From the NCBI GenBank assembly GCA_021234155.1, contig JAJEKV010000201.1:186001-250000 (forward strand): a stretch of DNA of 64,000 bases. Direction: 5' to 3'. A program made the translations under genes and the position numbers. The notes beneath the pieces are model-generated. The model saw only the letters and a program-made list of their open reading frames with translations, ran no database searches and was not told the DNA's origin. Position 1 is the stretch's first letter. Each line of letters opens with the position of its first letter. Below, piece by piece: positions 46,589 to 56,682 of this stretch. This DNA comes from Isoetes taiwanensis. Its lineage: Eukaryota; Streptophyta; Lycopodiopsida; Isoetales; Isoetaceae.

Positions 46589-47842
46589 TTTTTCCTTCTT
46601 TCCACCCTTCCTTTTTCTTTTTCCATGTCTTTTTCCCCTTTCCCTCCCCTCCACTGCTCCCTTGCTTCCCTTTCCCCTTTTTCTCCTTCCCTTTTCCTGA
46701 TGGATTTTCTCTTTGTGTTTTCCTCCTTTGCCGATCCATTCCCCGTGCACTTTTTTTCTTCCTTTCTGTTTCCTTTTCCACCTTTTGCACATTTGTCTTA
46801 TTCTCTTATTTTTCTATACCCATTTTCCTCTTTTTCTCACCCTTTCTCTCTTCCTCTTTTCTTTTCCTTTTTTTTTCGCTTCTTTTTTTCTCTTTCTTCA
46901 CCATTTTCCTCTTCCCCTTTCTCTCATGCCTTTTCCCCTTCCCTTTTCTCATTTCACTCTTTCCCTTTTTCTTGTGCCCTTTTTCCGGTTCCCTTTCCCC
47001 TTTTTCTTTCTTCTCATTTTTTCTTTTTCTATGCCCTTTTTTCCCTTCCCTTCTTCCCATTCTTTTCTTGTTCCCCTTGTCCCTTCCCTTTTCCTCATTT
47101 TCCTAACCTTTCCTCTTCCCCTTTTTCTCGATCGCTTTTTCCCTTCCCTTTCTCTCTCTTTTTTTTTTTTCCTTTTCCTATGCCATTTTCCCCTTCCTTT
47201 TCCTCTTTCCTCAACGCTTCTCTTTTTCTCCCTTTTCCCACGCTTTTTTTCCCTCCCTTTCCCATGTTTTTTTTTTTCTCCTCCCTTTTTCTATGCTTTT
47301 TTCCACCTTCCTTTTCCCCTTTTCCCAGGCTCTTTTTTCCCCCCTTTTCCCATGTTTTTTTTCTCCTCCCTTTTTCCATGCTTTTTTCCTCCTTCCTTTT
47401 CCCCTTTCTTTCTCCTTCCTTTTCTCATTTCTTCAACCTTTCCCTCTTCCTTTTTTTTCGGTACCCGTTTCCCTTTTTTTTTCCACTTTACCTCTTCCCT
47501 TTTCCCTCGTGCCCTTTTCCCAGGTTCCTTTTTCCCTCCCTTTTTTTTTCATCTTTCCCTTTTCCTTTTTCCATGTCTTTTTCTCTTCTCTTATCCTCAT
47601 CCTTTTCCTGTTTCCCTTTTCCCCATGCCTTTTTGCCCTTCACATTCTCTCTTTCCACTTTCCTTTTCATTTTCCCCCCTTTTCCTTTACCCATTCGCCT
47701 TAAGAGATTAAAGCATGACCAATCACGGTAGAGGTAAGTCGAGCAATAAATCTCGGCCTTCAAATGCACCAAGATGATCTCGACCATTCAAATTAGGGCT
47801 TGATCCAATCCAAGACTTACGGTATAACATTATAATGTAAGA
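46589..47842 (-). mobile_element. Helitron A, 3'-truncated duplicate
   Basis: Duplicate of 39745-40914: polypyrimidine tract to about 47695, then the 5' end (TCTTACATTATAATG on the minus strand) at 47842. The CTAG/hairpin end is missing because the duplication breakpoint lies inside the element. Confidence 0.75.
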
Positions 47843-50800
47843 CTAGAAATGGAGCCCAGCGTTGCTGGGCATAGCTAGGAACTATAAATGACTGGAGTAA
47901 ATTGTTAGATGAATTCACGTTCTTAAAATCACACAATTACATTTCCACCTCCCCTTCCTTTCCTTTTCCTTTTCCTTTTACGCTTCGATGCCCTTTTTTT
48001 TCCCTCCTTTCCTTTTTTTGATTTTTTTTATTTACTTTTTTTCTTTTTCCACTCTTCCATTTCTACCATCTTCCTTTTCCCTTTTTTGTTTTCCCCTTCC
48101 ATTTTTATTTTTTTGATTTCGCAATCCATTTTCTCCTAATTCTGGTTGCTCTTTCCTTTTTCCTTTTTCACCCTTTCTCCACCCCTTTTCCTTTTTCTTT
48201 TTTTGCTTCCTTTTCCATTTTTCTATTCCCTCCTTTTCCCTTTTTTCTTTTTTCTATTTTTCTCTTCTTTTTTGTTCTCCCCTCCACTTCCTATTTTCCT
48301 ATTTTCCTATCTTACCTTTATTTTTCCCTCATTCCCTTTCTTCTCCTCCCCATTCCACTTCCCCTTTTTCTTTTATCTTTTATCCTTTTCTTTTTCTCCG
48401 CTCCCCTCTCCTCTCCTTCCCTCCCCTTCGCTTCGCTTCCCTTTTCCCTTTCCCTTTCGCTTCCAATGGTCTTTTTCCCTTCCCTTTTCCTCCTTTTCCA
48501 GCCTTTTCTCTCTTCTACTTTTTCCTGTACAATTCTCCCTTCCATCTCCACCTCCCTTTTCGTTTTCCTATTCTCTTCCCTTTTCCCATATCCTTTTCTC
48601 CAGTTTTTTCTTCTCTTTTTCCCAGTGCCTTTTTTGCCCTTCCCTTTATTTTCGTGCTTTTTTTCCTTTTTTTTCCTCCTTCTTTGTTCTTTTTCCTTTC
48701 CTTTTTTCCATACCTTCCCTTTTTCCCTTTCCTCACAGTTTTCCTCTTTCTTTTTTTTCCCTTCACTTTTTCCCCGTTCTTCTAGTTTTTTCTATGCCCT
48801 TTTTCCTTCCCTTCCCCGATTCCCCCTCTCTTTTTCTTTTCCCTTTTCCTTTCTCTTACGCCTCCCTTTTCTCTTTTCCTTTTTTCGGTGTCCTTTTTCC
48901 CTTCCCTTTCGCCTTTCCCCACATTTTTCCTCTTCCCCTCCCAGTGTCCCTTTTCACTCCCTCCCCCTCCCCCTTTCCCTTTTCTTTTCCCTTTTCCCTT
49001 CCCTTCTCTCTACCCTTTTCCTCTTCCCTTTTTTCCCGTGCCCTTTTACTCCCCGTCCTCACCCGGATTAAGCGGCAACTAGAGGTTCTGTGGATATGCA
49101 AAATGCAAATCACACGGGTTGTAATGCGAGAGTTATGCACAGCCGGATCTGGGATGTGGGACAACCATTCACTAGCGGTATTGGGGTCCGCCAGATGTCC
49201 TCTTTTCCCAACATTGTTTGGTGCGTACATTGACCGGTTGGAACACCGGCTCATGGACAATGGGGTGGCGGGACCCAACTTTTGCATCAGGTCATCGGAC
49301 AACTCATCTATGCGACGATGTTGACCTCTTAGCTCACACTCCGGAGGATATGCGATCTCACTTAGATGCTCTGGATACATTACTACCGGGCCCGGAGACA
49401 TGAGCGTCAATCGGCCAAGACCAAGGTGGTCCTAATCTCATCCTCGCGCCATCCAAGGCCCCTTCATTCACTTATCGAGGGCAACAAGTGGAGGTGACAC
49501 CCACCTACATGTATCTCGGGAGTGGAGTTTCCTTCTACACTATCTTTGGGACACTTCCATAAGATTGCGTGTAGCGGCGGGCCGGAAAGCACTCTATGCA
49601 ATGCAGAACAATAACCACGAGGCGTAACTATATGATTGGGGGCATCGGGCACATCTGTTCGGGGTATTGGTAGAGCCCGTTCTTTTGTGCGGGTTGAAGT
49701 CAGGGGCCGGTGGTGTCCCTTGCTACTTGGGCGACTTGGAACAAAAGAAGGCCTTCTTAGCACGGGCACTTTCGGGTGAAATCCACGGTCCCATATCAAA
49801 TTTTTGTTGCGAGAGACAGGTTTCCTGCCACTTCGAAATGAAATGGCCCTTGATAGACACATCGTCTATTTCCGAAAGGTGGTGAATATGGATGATGATC
49901 GTCTCACCGCGACTTGGCTTATGCAAAGGGCAATGGGACCACAACGACTCAAGAATTGTTGGAAGGATAAAAGAGTGCAGTGGCTAACTAGATGGAATGT
50001 CCGGGAGCACATGTGCATCCGGTAGAAACAGAGGCGCATCGTGATGACTGAGATGTTACCTTGATGCTTGTTTCTCCAAAGCAAGCTTTGGGATTCGAGG
50101 GCTGCGGAGCAAGTCAAAACAAAGACATTACAAGCAAAGACATAAATCCGGCATATCGCCTCCATTCGCCTGAGTGCCCACCATCTCTGGATTGAGGCAG
50201 TCGATGGATTGGGGAGCCACGTCGGGATAGGGTTTGTTAGTCTTTGGGGCTGTTGAGGATGAGTGTCACACTTTCCGTACTGCCCAGCATATGATCAGAT
50301 TCGGACACGCTATGCTCAGTTGATTAGACCTGATGAGCCGCTACACATGATACTGGGCACGACTTCGGTGCGCCCACTCGGATCATACATTCAGGAAGTA
50401 CTGGACTTGAGGGCTCAGATATGCCCCCAGTCAACCATTTAATTGATGTCAGTAGTCTTATTGCTGCCACGGTGTTTCCCTCGAAAACCCTTCGGGGCGG
50501 GGGTTTTTTAATCCGGGCGATAATGTGATCGTGCTTGCGCTTTTGTATTGGGTCCCATAGGCCGATTGGTCTCCGTGGACGATAAAAACAATTCTATTCT
50601 ATTCTATTCTTTTCGTAGTGTCCTTTTTCCGTTCCTTTTCTCCCTTTCTTTTCTTTTCCCTTTTTCTGTGCTCTTTTTCCTTTTATTTTCCCTTTTCCTT
50701 CTTTCCTTTTTACCCGTGCCTTTTTTCCTTTCACTTTGCCCTTTTCTCCTCCCATTTCCTTTTTCCTTTCCCTTTTCAAGGCATGGCCAATCACAGTAGT

Positions 50801-50905
50801 AGGAAGTCGTGCGATAAATCTTATCTTTCGGATGTAATTAGATGATCTCGACCGTATAAATTAGGGTTTGATTCATGACATACGCTAAAACTTTATAATA
50901 TAAGA
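47843..50905 (-). mobile_element. Helitron B, duplicate copy with intact hairpin
   Basis: The minus strand starts A|TCTTATATTATAAAGTTTTA at 50905 (flank T at 50906) and ends with the intact hairpin GCCCAGCAACGCTGGGC (47854-47870 region) and CTAG at 47843, against Helitron A's TC. The polypyrimidine tract is at 47945-49060 and the RT remnant at 49065-50450. Confidence 0.75.
49065..50450 (+). pseudogene. LINE-type reverse transcriptase remnant, copy 2
   Basis: Duplicate of 42140-43530. Better preserved pieces: CPLFPTLFGAYIDRLEHRL, MDNGVAGPNFC and LAHTPEDMRSHLDALDTLLP. The YADD site is again broken (TATGCGACGATG where a YADD codon run is expected). No intact frame remains. Confidence 0.75.
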
Positions 50906-51385
50906 TGTATAGGGTAGATTGCAGTTTGGATTTGGGGGAATCCAGCAAATGCCATTTTGATCCATTTATTATGAGCAAGAACTCTCGAAGATGGAAAAAA
51001 GATTCGTAGAGTGTTATAAAGCCATTTTTATTGACAATGAATTGGCTCCTAGAACAAAATCAGAAAAAATAAAGATGGAAAAGAAAGGAAACCCTCCAAA
51101 AGATTATTGAACCTGAATATAGAACCATAGGATCTTTTATCAATGTCATGGAATCTTTTATCAAATTCAAAACATAATGATCAACTACTGCTAAGTTTTG
51201 GAATAAATAACCAGGATGCAATTTCAACTTCCAAAATATCTTGCTTAGCCGAAAACATTGCCATCAAATGAAATAGGCAATCTTTTATGAAGCAACTAAA
51301 AAGCAGAAAAAGAACATCGCATAACCCAAACAGCAAAAAATTGAAGGAGGCACATTTCGATAGGTAAGAGTTCGCCAGTCATCAC
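50906..51385. other. Flank of Helitron B duplicate, no gene recognised
   Basis: Near-identical to 43991-44465; differs by small indels such as a duplicated 'aagaaaggaaac'. Confidence 0.4.
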
Positions 51386-52160
51386 CTAACACATCTTCGT
51401 ATATGTGGCATAGTTATGATAAAGGACCTGATCAGGAGACTCTTCAAAGTCATGGTCTGCCTCAGTGTCACTGTCATCTGTATTGTGGTCTCTCCCACCA
51501 TTTGATTGAAGACAGAGCTTCTTATTCAAATTCACCTTTACCATTACCTCATCTTGTTTATTGTGCCTTTTAGCCAAATCTGGCTAGTTATTGGATATTT
51601 TCTATCTTATGTTACGTCCTCTGGCAATTCTTTGCTAGTTCTTGAATCAGTTCCTACTATGGTAGCATTTCTTATGCTATGTTCTGACATTTCTATGCTG
51701 AAGTCAAGTAGTGCATACTTGGTACATGGCAAGATACATCCATCTTTTAAGCAATCTTCTAACCAATCGTAGAATATAATAGACTGGAATAGATAATAAA
51801 AAAGCATAATCTCCAAACATCGAAGGAATGTTATCTTCAAGTTCATATCTACGAAAAATAAAGCTCATAAGCCAATGGTTAGTAAAGAATGATGCAATAC
51901 GCAAACACACATATAATTGCCAATTACAATATACGAATGCTTAACTAGAGTACTTCTATTTGTGAAAGATTTCATGCACCAAAAGGAATTCTGATATACC
52001 GGTGCTCTGGAATGCTTTAACTTGGAAAGGTCTATAGCCTTTTCCAAAAATTCTTTATTGATTGCAAGAATATGAGTCCCGCCATCCTTAAATTCTTCCA
52101 TTAATATTATCATGTAACCACCAAGGCTAGTAACTCGGGACTTCCAAATCAGCATACGCA
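51386..52160 (-). pseudogene. BRCT-like exons, copy 2
   Basis: The minus strand gives VTSLGGYMIILMEEF, GGTHILAINKEFLEKAIDLS and VYQNSFWC (about 51990-52155). Then comes an exon with FYDWLEDCLKDGCILPCTKY (about 51710-51790), then an acidic exon with DDSDTEADHDFEESPDQ (51386-51480). LGG, a THxxA strand and W-EDCL-x-G form the usual BRCT pattern found in DNA-repair proteins. A complete gene was not assembled, and both copies are fragments between a Helitron and tRNA-like units. Confidence 0.4.
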
Positions 52161-52624
52161 ACTAGGCATCCCCCCCCCCCCACCCATCCACAAGAAGGCA
52201 TGTATATCACCAAATAATCCTATCTTTTCAGGCTCTGTCTGATTATTAGTTTCAAGCTCTATATCAGATCTGAGACGTTTTTTCTGCTTGCAAGATTTCC
52301 CTTGAGAATATATAGGTAGGTTTAAGCTGCAATCCTTAACCTTTTGTATCCATTCTCTACAAATTTTGATAAGTTCTTTTCTTCTTCTGCTAGAGATTCT
52401 AATCCCATCAGATCAGCACAATGCTCCTCATTAATACGATCTGGATTACAAGGCATGTTTCCTTTTTCATGCCCATCTCCTAATACAACAAACAATTCAT
52501 CTTACCTGATTCCTGCTTCACCAGCACCCAAACTTTCCACATCTAATATTTTTTACAATTTAAAAAGTAGAGTTAGAATTATGAACCTTCATTTGTCGAA
52601 TAATAAATTCAAATTAATGCCGAT

Positions 52625-52697
52625 GGTCCTATTGGGGCTCGAACCCACGACTTTCGGTTCATAAGACCGATGCTCTATCCAACTGAGCTACAAGATC
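52625..52697 (-). tRNA. tRNA-like unit (UAU anticodon loop), best copy
   Basis: This 73-base minus-strand unit has A box TAGCTCAGTTGG, a perfect D-stem (GCTC/GAGC), an anticodon arm TCGGT-CTTATGA-ACCGA (UAU, would read Ile AUA) and B box GGTTCGAGCCCC. The acceptor stem is imperfect (one clear mismatch, several G-U pairs). It could be a tRNA gene, or the tRNA-like head of a SINE-type repeat. Three arrays of the same trio favour a repeat. Confidence 0.5.
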
Positions 52698-52740
52698 TTC
52701 GGCTAACTTATTAATGATGCATTACAGATTTGAATTGATG

Positions 52741-52904
52741 CATATTCTAGTGGAGCTCAAACCTAGATCCTTCGACTTATAAGAACGATGCTCTAACCAA
52801 TTGGGTTAGTCACATTTCAAGGACACTAATATGTTGCATTACATATTTGACTTGATGCCTATGGTCCTAGTGGGGCTCGAACCCATGCCCTTCGGCTCAT
52901 AAGA
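52741..52904 (-). pseudogene. Two degenerate tRNA-like units, copy 2
   Basis: Same as 45824-45987: a decayed full unit (52741-52814) and a 3' half ending inside the anticodon loop (52863-52904). Confidence 0.6.
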
Positions 52905-53512
52905 TCAAAGAGGATTATAGTACCAACGTGTGCACGTCACACTGACCCCAATTTTTGGTCCACATTTGTTTTTTAGTTGTACGGAAGTGTTGTTTTATGC
53001 CAAAAACAACACCAAAATGGCCCCAAAAGTCCATGTGGCCCGTTTATCCGGATTTGCACAAAGAGACAGTGGTTTTTTGGCAAAAATTTTCCACGGTGGT
53101 CTTTTGGCAGAAAAATCCACGCGTAGGAAAAATTGACATAGTTTTTGTGATTTTTTGTCAACGTGTCCTTTTTTTTCACTGTTGTTTTTATCAGTTTTTT
53201 CTACGTGTGGTTCTTTTTTTGTCACTGTTGTTTTTTTGAGAAGTCATGCGTTATTTTTTTTAAAAGTACATGCATAGATTTACGTATTACTACACATGAA
53301 GAAGTAAAAAAGACAGATCTTTTTTTCTTTTTCTATGCGTTTTGTTTTTTTTTCTCTACTTGTAGTTTTTAAAAGTTGTCATTGTTTTCTTAGAGAAAGA
53401 TACATAGTTTTTAAAGAAATCCACATGTAGCATCTAAAAATAATTGCTATTTTTAAACATTGTTTTCCTCAATATTATATGTAGCTATTAAAAAGTAGAC
53501 ACGTTACTTTTT

Positions 53513-54500
53513 AAATTAGTTGTTTCCAAGTGTTGTTTTTGCAAGAAAATTAAAATAAAATATCCGTGGACTTTTTTTAAGTTTACAAAAACAACATGTT
53601 TGGTTCCACGTGGACATCTTTTTAAGCAATCAAACTTTGACACGTGGCACTCATTCTTTATACATGGATATCTTTTTAACTAATCAAACCTTGACACGTG
53701 GCACCAATTCTTTAAAAAAAAAATCACAGCTAGTAGTGATAATTTCAATCTGCAAAATATAAAGCACCGCAACATTTGAATACAAACACAAACAAAATGA
53801 ATACAAATGAATACAGCCTTTTAAGAAAGGCTTTAAGAATCAAACCCAAAAATTAAGACAAATATTATTAGATTGCAATCTAAATTTTAACATTACATTG
53901 AGATTAATGGTTAAAGGTTCAGAATAATTAAATTAACGGTGATCAAAACATGAGACTGTTACTCATATAACAGGTAATTTGAAAACACTGTTACTCATAT
54001 AACCGGTATTGACTCGGTACTAGCATAGTTGACTGTGCCAATGGCACTGTAACATCCTAAAACATAAAAATGTCTAAAGCATACAAATGTCTGCGAGGAT
54101 TTGTCTTTTAGCAAAAATAATTTGCTTCTGCCAGTGTTGCCTTCAGCAATAGTGTGTTTATTTTAGCTCCAACACCTAGAGCAGACTCTGTTTTGCCGTC
54201 TGCCACAAGTTTGAAAGAGACCCCTTTTCTTGGAAGTAATCCTGCCCTATTGAAGACATATGTGTCTGGATCAAAACAAACAATTTAGAAAAAGGATTTT
54301 AGAAAAAGCTAAGCAATGAAAAACAAACAGACTGGACTTACCTGATTTGGACAAGTCTCAAAGGCTGTCGCATCTAATCCGGAACACAAGTTCCTGATTT
54401 GCAGGGAACAACATGGTAGCTGGGGGATCTGCTAGATTCTGGAATGTACAAATGATGCTGATGATATTGAATGGGACAGCCATGAGCTGATCGGCCGCTC
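53513..54500. other. Right flank of the duplication, with a G-box cluster
   Basis: No gene was recognised. A direct repeat of about 54 bases near 53610-53705 carries ACACGTGGCAC twice and CCACGTGG once (see separate entry). 'ctgttactcatataac.ggtat' repeats near 53952 and 53989. Confidence 0.4.
53608..53706. promoter_or_regulatory. Three CACGTGG (G-box/ABRE-like) motifs
   Basis: CCACGTGG near 53612 and GACACGTGGCAC near 53638 and 53694 match the plant G-box/ABRE core bound by bZIP and bHLH factors. The last two belong to a local tandem duplication ('atctttttaa..aatcaaac.ttgacacgtggcac'). No gene start is obvious next to them. Confidence 0.4.
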
Positions 54501-54539
54501 CTCTTCCAGCCTTAGGTACAGAAAGGACGCAGGTCTATT

Positions 54540-54745
54540 AAGCTATGCTGGGAAGCAGAACTCGGCCACCAAATAGAGACCAGCCACACTAACCCCAACC
54601 TTTTCTTAAATCCGTGCAGATCTAGCCACAATAGTCGAGGAATAAGATCTGCTATACTGGCCTCTCCCAGCAATTTAAAATTTTCAGCAAGCAGGGCACT
54701 AAGCTGAGCGCCTTGGATAGCTCTCCTGATCAACTGAGAAAAGTT
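54540..54745 (-). pseudogene. Cytochrome P450 (CYP71-clan-like) fragment
   Basis: The minus strand reads ALLAENFKLLGEASIADLIP then RLLWLDLHGFKKRL. In A-type plant P450s the F-G region has '..e...l.G.fn.sDfiP.L.wlDlqG..kr', so the match is good though short. No heme-binding FxxGxRxC, EXXR or I-helix motif was found near by. Upstream on the same strand the frame runs into a minisatellite. It is an isolated fragment. Confidence 0.55.
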
Positions 54746-54774
54746 GATTTCTTTGATGATCCGAATCCGAATCA

Positions 54775-54957
54775 GGGCAGCATCACCTGTAGGGAGGCTG
54801 TGAAGCAGGGAAGCGCCATAGCCGTGAAGTAGGGCGGCATCAGCTGTAGGAGGACCGTGAAGCAGGGCGGCCATAGCCGTGAAGCAGGGAGGCATCGGCT
54901 ATAGGAAGGCCGCGAAACGGGGGGGCGCCATAGCCGTGAAGCAAGGCGGGCAGCTCT
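54775..54957. repeat. Minisatellite, about 57-bp unit, three copies
   Basis: 'gcatc..ctgtagg..g.cgtgaagcaggg.ggc.ccatagccgtgaag' repeats starting near 54777, 54832 and 54890. It is GC-richer than the surroundings. Confidence 0.8.
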
Positions 54958-55910
54958 CCCCTTTCTCTGATTGGGACGCATAGAGTAGGAAAGCGGGAAA
55001 GTAGCAAACCAATAGGAGCAAAGTACTCGGATCACCATCCGGGCCGTTTATATTTGCTAAATCTGGACCGTTCTTCTTAACCTTTGATGGCATTTTTTCA
55101 TCCATATAATTTATCTTCAATTTTAAACTTATGATAAATGTTCCACTCCTTTGGGGGGGAGGGATTTTTCCTTATGGGTTCTGCTACGTTCAAGCCATAT
55201 GGCCATAGCCAAGATGGCTGGGACGTGCACTGCGCCACCTTCCTGGTTGTATAAGCTCAAGAAGTCCTTATTTTTAATTCTCAATGAGTGCCCGAAAATT
55301 TTTGAGGACAACTCATTGAAATTGGAAAAATCTCCCAGCAAATATATTTGTACAAAGCAAAACATTCCCTGTAGGATCTCACAGTCATTAGCTCAAATTT
55401 AAGTGCATTAACTCAAATTTAAGAATCTATAGGCAATGCTGAAGTCATGGGTGAAAAGCTTTTGAAAAAAAAGTATAGACGGAAATTTGCCAGAGTTCAT
55501 TGCACCAAATGTATGTCCAACTCGTTTGTCCGTATTGAATACTTTGAATTGTACCTCGCGTATTTTTAATTTTTTAACTGCAGAAACAGAAAAACAACAT
55601 AAGACATACCGATGGGATTATTTTAGAAAAATTACTAGATAAGATTATTTATTTATGGACTTCTTTGCATTCTTTAACAGACAATTGAGGATCTACATAA
55701 GGTTGGATGCTCATTGGTAGAAGAACAAAGAATCGTCATGAAAATGCGCATTTCAGATGAATACATGAAGAAGCAAGTTGGGCCTGGTGGTGCTTTATCC
55801 CTCTCAATGTTCCAAGTTTCGAACTCCAGCCAAATGAAAGCAGAATCTTGTTATACAAACAAAATGGCAAAATTTTGACCCAATAGCCACCTAGGCACCA
55901 ACGAATTTTG
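54958..55910. other. No gene recognised
   Basis: AT-rich with a doubled 'attagctcaaatttaag' near 55387-55425. Frames on both strands give no recognised family. Confidence 0.35.
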
Positions 55911-55914
55911 ACGC

Positions 55915-56682
55915 ATGCCACCTAGGCACCAACATGCCAAGGTGGCTCAAACATGCCAAGGTGGCTCAAACATGCCACGTGGGCTCCAACATGCCACCTA
56001 GGCTCCAGCATGCCAAGGTGGCTCAAACATGCCACGTGGCTCCTAACATGCCACCTAGGCTCCAACATGCCAAGGTGGCTCAAACATGCCACTTGGCTCA
56101 AACATGCCAAGGTGGCTCAAACATGCCACCTAGGCTCAAACATGCCAAGGTGGCTCAAACATACCACTAAGGTGGCTTCAACATGCCAAGGTGGCTCAAG
56201 CATGCCATGCTGGTTCTAACATGCCATGCAGGCATTAACATGCCAAGGTGGTGCAAACATGCCACGTGGGCTCCAACATGCCACCTAGGCTCAAACATGC
56301 CATGCCAAGGTGGCTCGAACACTCCAACATGCCACCTTGTCATGTTGGAGCCTAGGTGGCATGTTTGAGCCACCTTGGCATGTTTGAGCCTAGGTGGCCT
56401 GTTAATGCCCACGTGGCATGTTGGGGCCTAGGAGGCATGTTGGAGCCTAGGTGGCGTGTTTGAGCCATCTTGGTATGTTTGAGCCAACTTGGCATGATTA
56501 AACAACCTTGGCATGTTACAACTTACGTGGCATGTTTGAGCCACCTTGTCATGTTTGAGCCTAGGTGGCATGTGTGAGCCACCTTGGCATGTTGGAGCCT
56601 AGGTGGCATGTTGGAGTTCACGTGGCATGTTTGAGCCACCTTGGCATGTTTGAGCCTAGGTGGCATGTTGGAGCCTAGGTAG
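55915..56682. repeat. Head-to-head 20-22-bp minisatellite
   Basis: From 55915 to about 56335 the unit ACATGCCAAGGTGGCTCAA (with variant ACATGCCACCTAGGCTC) repeats in forward form about 20 times. At about 56336 the array inverts, and from there to 56682 the reverse complement (TTGAGCCACCTTGGCATGT, GGAGCCTAGGTGGCATGTT) repeats. The centre reads 'ccaacatgccacctTGTCATGTTGG', a natural hairpin tip. Frames across it are repetitive and not genes. Confidence 0.92.

Larger units (their letters stand above)
46589..53512 (+). repeat. Tandem duplication, copy 2 (6.92 kb)
   Basis: Direct repeat of 39745-46588. Non-coding AT-rich parts are nearly identical between copies. Differences concentrate at CAG and CTG trinucleotides and in homopolymers, and some polypyrimidine segments differ by small insertions. 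Confidence 0.95.

Noticed and set aside
46625-49324. Long open frames in the duplicate copy
   Set aside because: Same compositional artefact; the only real homology is the reverse transcriptase piece at the 3' end of the 48146-49324 frame.
55922-56412. Repetitive His/Ala/Trp-rich frames on both strands
   Set aside because: Translations of the 20-22-bp minisatellite; the frame is open because the unit length keeps phase, not because of coding.
55915-56682. CRISPR-like direct repeats
   Set aside because: Units are contiguous with no unique spacers and the sequence is plant nuclear; it is a minisatellite.
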